Assembly (NCBI GenBank): GCA_947471745.1
Contig: CANJKZ010000171.1
Coordinates: 160,215-224,214, forward strand
Length of the DNA stretch: 64,000 nt
Direction of reading: 5' to 3'
Origin: Closterium sp. Naga37s-1
Lineage: Eukaryota; Streptophyta; Zygnematophyceae; Desmidiales; Closteriaceae
Below the pieces are notes generated by a model, which ran no database searches, had not been told where the DNA came from, and worked only from the letters and a program-made list of their open reading frames with translations. Positions 49,524 to 61,500 of this stretch are shown here, in pieces. How positions within the stretch are numbered: position 1 is the stretch's first letter; the number at the start of each line of letters is the position of its first letter. A program made the translations under genes and the position numbers.

Positions 49524-52500
49524 ATGTCGATCTCCGTCAAAGACCTCGACCCCGCGTTCCAGGGACTCAGCAACAAACCGTAAGCTTCCTTTACCTAAAA
49601 TTCGTTACTTCACCACAATGTCATTGCTTTGAATTGCAGTACAGCTTCTTTGGAAAGAAACAAGAAAGAAGCGATATATCGCATCCATTGCAAGCATTGC
49701 TCACCGTTGCCTGGTGTTTGCGTGGCGGCGCAGAGGGCTGGACGTGTGGCGTCTGGATCAGGGTCAGGTGGTAGCGGTTCCCAAGGCGGACCATGGCAAG
49801 TTCTTCACCAAGGACGCGTACATCGTGCTCAAGGTGAGACGAGTTTTATCGCGAGTCACGAGTATATTGTGCTCAAGTTGGGACGAGCTGCGCGACAGAT
49901 TCCGATGATAATAGACAAAGCAACTTTGTCAAGGAACGGCACAGACAGCCACAGAACACGGGTCTGAATTCTTTGCGAATCGATGATGAACGAGCGAACA
50001 TGGGGCGTGCCTGATTCGTGTGTTCCCTCCGGTTGTCAACATTGCTTGCGATACGGCTCTTCCGTGTCACCTCGTGATCGCATTCGTATTATCTGCGTGT
50101 TTTCCGTCTCCCATTGCACAGACGTCTGGATCGAAGCACGGCGGCGCGGTCATGTACGCCATTCACTATTGGCTGGGGAAGTCCACCACTCAGGTGAGCT
50201 GCTTCGCCTTGGGAACTCTATTGATCTCGAATCCGCTCTCTCCCCTTTCGTCGCTCGATAGCGTTCTATCATCATCCAGAAGTGACGCGGTTTGACTTCT
50301 TGGGCCAAGCAAGTAGTTTCATGCGCTCAGCAGCACCGGCGTTTGCTCGGCCCGTCTCCCATTCGTGGCTTGGGCATCATTTTCTTTTCCCAATGTCGTG
50401 CATGTGCTGTTTACCGTCGTAATTGGCCGCTTCCTCCACAACATGATAATGTTTACGCGAACTTTAACATTTCATACAAATCTTCGCTAAACCTTCGCGA
50501 ACGCCCCTGTCAGATCAGAGCCCTACTCTCGAGAAACTCCACGAATGGAGCCCTTCGAACCACCCGATACCTCCTATCGCCCTCAATTGCCTTGCATTGC
50601 CACTCTCGTCGTCCCCCCGTCCCTGCGGCTCGCATTTTCACGTCCGCTTACATCCCCCTCCTCCCGAGGGCGACGCGGCGATGGCGCCGATAAAGCCGAT
50701 GGAGCTGGACGCGTCGCTGATCGCCTTGAAACCACACTCCCCCTCCCCCCTTCCCCCACACTTCCCTCCCCTTCCCCACTCCCCCCGCTCTCTCTCGCGC
50801 GCCTATCCTCGCAGGACGACGCGGCGATGGCGGCGATAAAGACGGTGGATCTGGACGCGGCGCTGGGCGGCAAGGCGGCGCAGTACCGCGAGACGCAGGG
50901 CCACGAGTCGGACCTGCTGCTCTCCTACTTCCGCCCCTGCATCATCGCCACTCCCGGCTCCTGGGGCCACCCCGACCCTGAGGCGTCTCAGCCGCGCCTG
51001 CTGCAAGTCAAGGGCCGCCGATTCATCCACGTCAGACAGGTGCGGCTTCATCCACGTCAGACAGGTGCGGCTGTATCCACGTCAGACAGGTGCGGCTGTA
51101 TCCACGTCAGACAGGTGGGGTGTGGTCCACGTCAGACAGGTGGGGTGTGGTCCGCATGAGGCGCTTAGAGCGGAACGGAGGTACTGCACCCGTTGGCAAG
51201 CTCGCATCCAGATCGCTGCAGCCGGTCGAGGGCTCGGCGGAGGGCTAGAGGGAGCGCGAGAATCATCCAGGCTCGTGCTGCGCATACGTCGCACCTTTGA
51301 TATCCGCTACTGGCGGCAATGGCGCAGACGAGGAGACTCAAGAGTAGCGTAGGTACGAGGTGCGGCACGGGCAGGCACGGAAAGGGCAGGCTGTAAGAAG
51401 GCGAGAGAATGGGGACCTTGCGCCTTCACTCTGTACAGACGCAAGAGGGGAGAGTAGAGAAGGGTAAGGGACAGGTGGCAGTGGGGCAGCGGCGGGGCAT
51501 GCACAGCTCGTGCGCCCATGCGAGCTTGCATTCCACTTTCCTCCCATCCCTTCCCTCCTCAAGCCCTCGTCCTTCCCCTCTTTCATCCCGCACCCCTCAC
51601 CCCTCGCCCCTCGACCTTCACCCATCGCCGATTGCGCCTCTTCCCTCTCCCCCTCGCCCCTCTCCTTTCGCCCCTCTCCTTTCGCCCCTCTCCCTTCGCC
51701 CCTCTCCCTTGCCCCGCGCCTACCTGCGTGCGCCCTGCAGGTGGCGGTGGCGCGGTCGTCGCTGTCGCACTCGGAGATATTTGTGCTGGACACGCGCAGC
51801 AAGCTGTTCCAGTTCACGGGCGCCAACGCCAGCAAGCAGGAGCGTGTGAAGGGCATGGAGGTGATGCAGCTGCTGCAGGACACCCAGTACGGCGGGAAAG
51901 CCCCCATCGCCATCATCGGTCAGTGCCCTCGCTGCGCCCTCAACTGTCGAGTGCTGAACACGAGGTCGGATTGGAGACTAGTGCTGTCACACGAAACCTC
52001 GATCAGCGTCAAAAATGGCAAACGAAAGCTGCCACAGCTCTGCTGAGGGGGCACCGTAAGGGTGCACTGAATGTTATTCTCGCCCATCATGGCGTTCCTT
52101 TCTGTCCCTATCATCCGCTTCGTCTCTGACTCTCTGACCCTTCTGCTTTCCGTCTCTCATCCGTCCTCTCCTTTCGTCTGTCCTCTACCCTCCCGTCGCA
52201 CCTTTCCCCTCTCCTGCTCGTCTCTCCCATCTCTCCCCTCATCTCTCTCCACTCGCCTTCCCTCCCTTATCTCCCCTCCACCTCCCCCATCACCCCCTCT
52301 TCCCCCTCCTACTCTCCCCTTCTCTCCCCCCACCACCAGACGACGGGAAGCTGGACGATCCGGAGTCGAACGAGTTTTGGGACATGTTTGGGGGCTTCGC
52401 GCCCATCGCCAAGAAGAGCCAAGGCGAGGACGACGTTGAGGTCAAGCCCACGCCGCCCACGCTCTACTCGTCAGTGCGCCCCACCCCCCCCACACCCCTC

Positions 52501-55500
52501 TGCGCCGCTGATCAGCCCCCTTCCTCCCCGCCACCCTTCCCCCCCACTCTTCCCGTCCACTGTTCAGTGTCCCCTTCCCCCCGCCACTGCTCAAAGCACA
52601 TCCGACTTAGTTTTACTGCTGTGCATGCCAGCACTCGTGCCGCACTGCTGAGTGCACCAGTGGTAGCACGTGCGCTCGCGATCGCCCCACTCGTCGATGT
52701 GCTGCTGCGCTGTGCGTTGTTGCTGTGCTTCACGGGGTGCTCTTCACCCTGCCCCCTCGCTCACCTGCGTCTATGCATGGCCCCTGTGTGCACGCCCCTT
52801 GCATACCACGTCCGCACTTGCATCTGTGCCACATTGATCCCTGTCCAGATCAAATTCCTCAGCCTTACACGCTTTTCTTCAAGCACTCTACTCTCTTCGC
52901 TGCTTCCCGTTTCCCCAACCCAACCCTTCCATTCCACCTCTCGCCCCCTCTACTCCTTGCCAATCTCCGCCCTTTCTTCTTCCCAAGCCGCATCTCAATT
53001 GTTGTTTTCGCCCACCCTCGTCCCTTCCTCCCCGCCCCCGCCCCCTCCCCCTCCCCCTCCCCTTTGTGCACACACAGGGTGTCGGGCGACGGGCTGCAGG
53101 AGGTGGGCGCGGGGGCGGTGAAGAAGCTGCAGCTGGAGGGCAACAAGTGTTACCTGGTGGACATGGGCCCCACCGTCTTCGTCTGGTTCGGCCGCATCTC
53201 CTCCCTCGATGAACGCCGCGCCGCCTGCATCGCCGCTGAGGTGCGCCTGCTCGCCCTGCGCGCCCCTGCGAGGCGGGGGGGGGCGGGAGGGGGGAAGGAA
53301 GGCGGAAAGGGGGAGGGGGTGCGAGGGGGAGGGAGGGAGAGGGAGGCCAAATGGGGAGGATGGGGGACGGGGGGGAGGACGGGGAACAGTGAAGGGGGGC
53401 CGGGGATAGAAGGGGGAGGGTGGGGTATGGATGGTTGAGGACTGGGGACGGATAGTGGGGGTTGGGGAAAGCTGAAGGGAGGTGAAGGGTATGAAGCTAT
53501 GGAGGGGGAAGAAAGAGAATGAGCAAGTAAATGAGCGTCTGCTTAGGGTCAGCAACTCAGCAACTCATCCCCCACCCTCCCTGCTGAAGCTTAACCCTGA
53601 ATCATAATTCGAAGCGATCCTTCCTCTGCAGCTCGACAAACCCCGGTCCTTCCCACCTCCCATCTCCCCTCGTTCTCTCCCTACATTTTCCTTCCTGATC
53701 CTCCTTCCCCTTGCTCTCCTCCCCTCATGCCACGTCCTCGTGCCCCTCCCTCCCCTCGAACCGCGTTATGGCGGCAGGCATCACACGCAGCTGGTGGTAG
53801 GCAAGAAGCCCCCCTCTGTGCGCGTGGTGCGTGCTGCACTTTGTCCTTCAAATCCCTCCTTCCCCTGCTCTCCTCCCCTCATGCCACCTCCTCGCGCCCC
53901 TTCCCCCCCGTCCGCCCATCAGACGCAGCTGGTGGTGGGAAAGAAGCCCCCCTCGGTGCGCGTGGTGCGTGCTGCACTTTATCCTTCCTAATCCCTCCTT
54001 CCCCTTCCTCTCCTCCCCTCATGCCACCTCCTCGCGCCCCTTCTTCCCCCCGTCCCCCCATCAGACGCAGCTGGTGGTGGGAAAGAAGCCCCCCTCAGTG
54101 CGGGTGGTGCGCATGCCAGAGCGCTTCGAGCTGCCCGCCTTCAAGGCCTGCTTCTCTGATTGGCCCGTCGTGCCCGTGCTGGGCGGTGGGGAGGGCGGCA
54201 ACAAGCTCAAAGGTAGGGGCTTGGGTTGAGGGTGAGCGGGGCGAGTATGGGCTGGGCGGGAGGGGCGAGTATGGGCTGGGCGGGAGGGGCGAGTATGGGC
54301 TGGGCGGGAGGGGCGAGTATGGGCTGGGCGGGAGGGGCGAGTATGGGCTGTGCGGGAGGGGCGAGTATGGGCTGGGCGGGAGGGGCGAGTATGGGTTGGG
54401 CGAGAGGGGCGAGTATGCTGGTGGGAAGGGGACCTAGGGAGAGAGTGGCGTGGCGGTGGAGCATGAGATAAAGGGAATGAGAGGAGAGGGACAGGCTCAG
54501 GTACGGAACATGCCAGGAAGGGTAAGCGGGGTTGTGGGTGGGCGGATGGATGGGTGGGGGAGGTGGGCCGAAGGCTGGACAGGGTGACGGGGCGGACTTT
54601 GGGGTGAAACGATGGGCAGGCAGGGTGGTGGCGAGTGCAGTATGGGGAGGGTGGATGGGTTCCCTTACCCTTCTTCCTCCACTCCCCCCCCATCACGTTC
54701 CTCACGCCCACCCTCCGCCCGCCCCCCTCTGGCAGCGATGCTGAAGCAGAGTGGCGTGGTGGACAAGGCGGCCCCCAAGGGCGCTGCAGGTGGCAGCGAC
54801 GAGCACCCGCCGCTGGCCGAGACGCCGGGCGACCTCAAGGTGTGGGAGAGAGAGAGGGGGGGTTCAGCATGTTGGGGGCGAGGGAGGAGGGGGGAGGGGG
54901 GGGGTTGGGGGGATGCATTGTGTTGCATGCGCCACACACCATTGCTGCTTCTCCCATTGCTGCTCACATCGAACTGCTGGTCTGCCACCCTTCCCCCCAT
55001 TCTCTCCTCCCTTTCCACTTCCCACCCCTTCATTTCCACTCCCATCTCCCCTTCCAACCATAGTCTTCCTCCCCTACCTCGTCCTCCCTCACTGACTTCC
55101 CCCCCTTCTTCCCTTTTCTCCTAGCCTCACCTCATCCCCCCCCTTCCTCCCGTCTTCCCCTCCTCACCCCCCCCATTTCTTACCTTGCGCCCCTCGTCCC
55201 TCGTCCCTCCATCACCTCTTTTTTTTTTCTCCTCTCCTCCCCGTTTACTGTCCTCCCCTCCTTCCCTCTTCCCCGCCTCTCCTCCTCCACGCCCCCCTCC
55301 TCCCCTCCTCCTCTCCTCCCCACCTCCCGGCCTCCATTCCTCCCCGCCTCACATCCTCCCCCCGTCCCCTTCTCCCCTCCGCCCGCCTCCCCTCCTCCCC
55401 TTCCTCTCCTCCCCTTCTCCTCCCGTCCTGCCGCCTCCCCTCCTCCTCTCCTCCCTGCCTCCGCGCCGGCACCAACAGGCGTGGAGGGTGGCGGGGAGCA

Positions 55501-58500
55501 GCAAGGCGGCGGTGGCAGCGGAGGAGGTGGGGAAGTTCCACGCGGGGGAGAGCTACCTGGTGCAGCACACGTCCATCCGCGACCGCAAGCACGAGTACCT
55601 GCTCTTCCTCTGGATGGGCAAAGACACCTCTGCTGTAAGCCAACCCCCTGCGACTCTCTGCTCGCCTGGCAACGTCCTCCCCATTGGGGAGCATGGAGAT
55701 AAGACCTGTCGCCAGGGCCAGGCCCTTGGTGCACTGCACTCCCACCATCGCCCCTTGCTCGCAGTCTGGCTGCTGCGCCCTGCCTGTGCTGTGCTGTGCA
55801 TGCCCGTCACAAGCATGTGCTCATGTCTTAGCCAACCCACGCGGCAAGGCCAACTATAGGTTATTAGTCAACACCCCAATTACCCCCATTGCTTCATGTT
55901 CACACCGCCTCTCTTCTCCCTCTGCTACCATCGCACTCTCTCCCCCCACTGCTCTCTCCTCACTCTCCCCCTCCCGCTCCTCCCTCACTCATCCCCCCCC
56001 CTTGCTCTCCCCCGCACTCTCTCCGCCCACTCCCTCCCTCCAACCAGGCGGATCGCACGGCAGCCACGGCGCTGGCAGTGCGGACCATGGATGGGCTCAG
56101 AGGCAACGTCACTCTGGTGAGCACCCCTGCCCGCCCCGCTCCCTCATGCTGCGTGCCGCGCTTGGCCGTGTCCGTCAACTGTCACAGTGCCCAGTCTCAC
56201 AGTACAATTGCTTTTGTCAGCGTGCCCCCTCTTTCTTTTCCTCTCCCCCCCTATGCCCCACCCTACTCCCCACTCTATGCCCCACCCTCTGCCCTGTCCT
56301 CTGTGTGGCTCAGGTGCGGGTGGTGCAGGGCAGGGAGCCAGAGCAGTTCCTCTCGCTCTTCAAGAACCACCTGCTCTTCCTCAAGGTGCGCTGCCCCTCC
56401 TCTCTGCCTCAATGCCTCTCCGTGCCCTCTGTGTGTCAGTATGCGGTGTGTTGGCAGGCAGCCTCGCCTCGCTCATCACTTGTGTCCTCATGTCTTTGCT
56501 GCTGAGTGTTGCCTTGTGATTATCACTTTAACTTGCTTCACCACCCCCTCTCCCGTCCATCCCCTTCTCTCTCATCCTTCTTCCCTCTCACCACCTCTGT
56601 CCCTCACCCTCCATGTCACGGCACATCGCCTCTCCTTCCACTTTCCCCATCGTTGTTTCCTCTTCCCCTTCCACCCTCTCTTCCTCCTTTTCGCTCCTCT
56701 CGCCCCACACGCTCACCCCTCTCTCCCCCTCCCTGGGGTTGTCTCCCCATCCCTCCCCCCCCCCCCCCCACGGCAGGGCAAGGCAGCAGAGGCGTATGAC
56801 GCGGCGGGCATTGCTCTCTTCCGAGTGCGGGCGCGTGACAACGGGCTCATCCTGGCCGTTCAAATGGACACGGTGAGAGCACCAGGGCAAGCAGGCCTCC
56901 CAAGCAGTCTCACCGAGCTTCATACCACTGCTCCAACGTGCTCTGGCACAAACATGTAGCCTCTTTACCGCCCACACCACACCACGTCTGCGTGAAGTGT
57001 GTTTGTTTGGTATGCATGGACAAAGCTTATGGTCCGTCTCGTTTCTTGTTTGGTTAGGTATTGTTACAAGTTGACTTTTCCTGAGGGTTCGTTTGTGTAG
57101 GAATTGGATTGAATTCGCGATTCCACCTATGTGGCATGAGCATGTGTGTGTGCACCCATGTCCATGCATTTGTGTGTGCATGTGTGTGTGTGTGCATGCA
57201 CAAATGACCATGCATGTGTGCTCATGTGTCTCCGCTGCATGTGGGTTTCTATGATTCTCCACACCCACACAACCACCACACCACACCACACCACGCCCAC
57301 ACCCCACCCCACCCCACCACACCACACCACGGCAGGTGCCGAGGTCGCTCAACTCATCGGAGTGCATGCTGCTGCAGACGCCCTCCAACCCGTTCCTGTG
57401 GGTGGGCAAGAACAGCTCCGAGGCCGACAAGGCCGCCGCCACCACCGCTGCTGAAATCTTCAAGGTACCCCCGCCATGCCTGTGAAGGTGCACCCGTGCG
57501 TGTGAAAGTAGACCCATGCCTGTGAAGGTGCTGCCATGCGTGTGAAGGTGTCACCATCCGGTGAAGGTGTCACCATCCGGTGAAGGTGTCACCATCCGGT
57601 GAAGGTGTCACCATCCTGTGAAGGTGTCACCATCCTGTGAAGGTGGCTCTGCCTTTGAAAGTCTGCTTAAAGCCCAAGACCCGAATTACAAAAAACGAAG
57701 GCAAACTGTGCACAGTTTGCCTCTTGCAGCCCACAGTTTTGCCCCGCGTTGACTTGCGTTGAGCAATTCAGGTTTTGGGCTTTAACCCTGAGCAAGTCAC
57801 TTTGAGTCTGCACGACCTTCCCGCATGCGTCTGCCAGATACTCCAATGCCACCCTGATGCAATATTGCATGGGGCAGCTCTTCATCGCATCAACCAGCCC
57901 TCTAATGTGTGCGAACCTTGTTCTCCTTTTGCAGGGCGGCTTACAATTACTATGGACCCGAAGAGAAACTGAATTCTGGCATCACAGATGACCAGAAAAA
58001 AAAAGCTCGATGCGCAGTCAGTTGCTGAGTTGCGGAGGCCAAGAACTGAGCAACTGACTGCGCATCGAGCTCCTTTTTCTGGTCATCTGTGAGGCCAGAA
58101 TTTAGTTTTTCTTCGGGTCCATAGTATTTGTACGCCGCCCTGCAAAATGAAAATGAGGTTTGCACACATTAGAGGGTTGGTCGATGCGATGAAAAGCTGC
58201 CCCATGAAGGCGTGGTGATGGATGGGGGGTGGGCGTTCGCGCTGCACAGGCAAATCCAACAAGCCAGCCACTCCCTTTGGATCATCCTTTCCAGCCCCAG
58301 CCTTCCCGGCGTCCTTCTTCATCCCTCCTCCCCCCATAACCTCCCTCCCCCCTGCCCCGAACAGCCCGGGGTAGCACTGAAGCAGCTGGCGGAGGGCAAG
58401 GAGACGTCGGTGTTTTGGGGGCACCTGGGCGCTCTTTATGCCGCTCTTTCCAGCCTCTGCCTGCCCGGCGCCCTTCATCCTCCCTCCCCCTTTCCAGCCT

Positions 58501-61500
58501 CCCCCCTTACCCCTTCTCCCCTCTTATCCCCCTTACCCCCCCTCCCCCCTTACCTCCCCTCCCCCCTTACCCCCCTCGCCCTTCCCCCCTCCGTGGCACA
58601 GCCCGGGGTGGCACTGAAGCAGCTGGCGGAGGGGAAGGAGACATCAGTGTTCTGGGGGCACCTGGGCGCCAAGGGGGACTACCCCGCCCAGCGCGAGCAG
58701 CGCGAGGCGGAGAGGGACGCGCGCCTCTTCCACTACACCGGCACTGCAGGTGACTAAAGCGAGGCGGTCCGCGTGACTATAGCGAGGCGGTGCGCGTGAC
58801 TATAGCGAGGCGGTGCGCGTACTATCGAGGCGCTGCAGGGTAGTCTGGCGTGGGGAGAAAGGGAAGGGTGGGAAACCTGCACGGTTGGGAGGTGGTGCAG
58901 GTTCTGGGGTTGAGAGTGTAATGGATCATTGTGAGAGGGGGATGCATGGAGGGAGAATGGGCGACATGGAAGATGGGGAAGAGGACTGAGAGTGCTAACT
59001 GGAGCCACTTATGAGAATTGTCAAATGGTCATTTGAAAGTCTCTATCTTCTTGAACAGCTTGCCCTACCCTCCCGTCACCTCCACCCTTGCACCCCTCCC
59101 ATCTCCCTCCTCTCTCCTCCCTTTCCCATCCCCCACGTCTCTCCATACTTCCCTCCTCCCCTCCTTCCTTCCTATTCCCTCCTCTCTGCATTCCTCCCCT
59201 CCCTCCTCCCCTCCCTCCTCTCCCTCCTCCTCTCCTTCCTTCCTTAGTGGCAAAAGACGCGTCCTGCGTCTAAGACGAGTGCGTCCAGACGCAGCGTCTT
59301 AGACGCAGGACGCATGATGTGGGCCTTTGAGACGCAGCAAAAGACGCAGGCCCGGGCAGGGCAAAAAAAACCCCGGGGCAGCCAAAAAAACACGTTATAG
59401 GGCATGGGAAGGGGGGGGAGGACGACGTATCACACATGTGAGGCGAAAATATAGCTATGGAGCGAAAGGTAGCACTATGGAGCGAAAGGTAGCTAAACCC
59501 TCAAGGGTTTACGAAGGAGAATTGTGTGTGGGCTGTTTTTGATGGTCGAAATGGGTCCGGGGGGTCGAAATTTCGCGACATTGACATTCGCGTCGAAATC
59601 GCGAATGCCAACTTCGCGATCGGGAAAAAAAAAAAAATCCGGTCAGCCCGAAAAAAATTCTGCCGTGCGTCCTGCGTCTGGACGCGCGTCCAGCGTCCCT
59701 GCGTCCGGACGCTGCGTCCAGACGCAGGACGCATGACACGCCCAGCGTCTTTTGCCACTTAGCTTCCTCCCCTCTTCCTGGCTTTCGTCCAGGGCACCTT
59801 CTAAATTATGCATGCATCTTTGTTTTTCACCCACCTAAACCCTTCCCCCTTCCATGTGTGTGTGTTTGTGTGTGTGAATGTGCAATGTGCCACGTGCGTG
59901 TGTGTCCTGTGTACCATGTGCCACGTGCGTGTGTGTCCTATGTACCATGTGCCACGTGCGTGTGTGTCCTATGTACAATGTGCCACGTGCGTGTGTATCC
60001 TATGTACAATGTGCCACGTGCGTGTGTGTCCTATGTACAATGTGCCACGTGCGTGTGTGTCCTGTGTACAATGTGCCACGTGCGTGTGTGTCCTGTGTAC
60101 CATGTGCCATGTCTGCCATATGCAACATGGTATAAACGCTTCTCGTTACGTCACGGTTACAGCCGCCGCCAAGGTAAGCTCCCCTTCCATCCACGAGCAC
60201 AAGTAGCCACGCGGGCTTTGAGGCTGTCTGCAAGTCCCCTTCTAATGTGCCTGCGCCGCCATCTCCAACCTTAAATCGCATTGCATGCATAGATGTGCAC
60301 ATGAGTGTGCAATAGTGCATGTGATAAGCCTTCTATCTTTCCTCCCCTGCCCTCCCCGCCCCCTCCCCCTCCCCTCCCTCCCCTCCCCTCCCCTCCCTCC
60401 CCTCCCCTCCCTCCCCTCCCTCCCCTCCCTTCCCCTCCGGTGCGGGCAGGTGGTGGAGGTGCCCAACTACGAGCAGGAGGATCTGATCAGCGAGGATGTG
60501 ATGCTGCTGGACACGCACAGCGAGGTGTACGTGTGGGTGGGCGTCAACCTGCCCGACAAGGACAAGAAGGACGCCTTTGAGTACGCGCAGGTGCGTGGGT
60601 GAGCTGTGCGCTGTGTGCTGTGTGTTGAGGCTGTTGGATTGGAATGTGCTCGTGTGTGGCTGTGGGCTCTGCAAAGGGCCCACGGTTGTGCTCGTGCTGA
60701 TGTGGTCTCTCCACCTGTCTTTTCCTGATGATTGCTCCTTTGGTCTCGCTTGTCAATCACCAACCCCCTCAGCAAAACTCTTTCACGGAACTCTCCCCGC
60801 CCCTCCCCCCTTCACTCCTTCCCTGCCCTCTGGCACTCCCCCCCTGCCTCCTGGCACTTCCCCCTCCCCCGTGGCACTGTCCCCCTGCCCCTCCCGCCCT
60901 CTCTTCCCCCCCTGTCCCTCTGGCAGCGGTACGTGGAGCAAGTGGCGGGCAGCGAGGGGCGGTCCAAGGAGGTGACCATCATCCGCGTGGTGGAGGGCTT
61001 TGAGCCGCCCATGTTCACCACGCACTTCCAATGGGACCCCACCAAGACTGCCGTGCGTGCCGCCTCGCCTGCTACATGGCATGGGATGCATGTGCATGCA
61101 CACAGGATCAATAAATATCGGTAGATGCATGACTGTGTGCTCGCCTCACGCCCATGCGCTCGGTAAAGGCTGTGCAGGCTGTGGTGTGTGCACTGACTGC
61201 ATGTCATAGCCTTCACTCAGCGGGGGCTGTGGTGTGTGTGTTATGGTATGGGGTGGGTGCACTGATTTGTATGCATGATGGTATGGCCATGCTCACTTGC
61301 CACTCCATTGGAGTTCACCAGGTGTTGGTATGTCTGGCGTGTGCGGAGCAATTGTCTCCATGTGCTTCAGTGGACCTCCACATGCATGACGCCGTGCACG
61401 CTCTCATGCGCTTATCAAGCGCATTTAAGTGCCACTCCTTTCAAGTGCCGCGCTCCCCATCCATTCCGCCGTCCCACTCCCCCTGCTGCCCGTACTATCC

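Noticed and set aside
52384..53121. 245-residue frame continuing from villin exon 6
   Set aside because: Reads through the intron; the GTCAGT donor at 52470 and the exon 7 frame support splicing.
53727..54437. 236-residue plus-strand frame ending in GEYGLGGR repeats
   Set aside because: Overlaps the villin exon 8 duplications and the 24-bp minisatellite; the villin exon is in another frame.
59327..59760. Small frames inside the intron 15 MITE
   Set aside because: Short, overlapping on both strands, and confined to the non-coding MITE.
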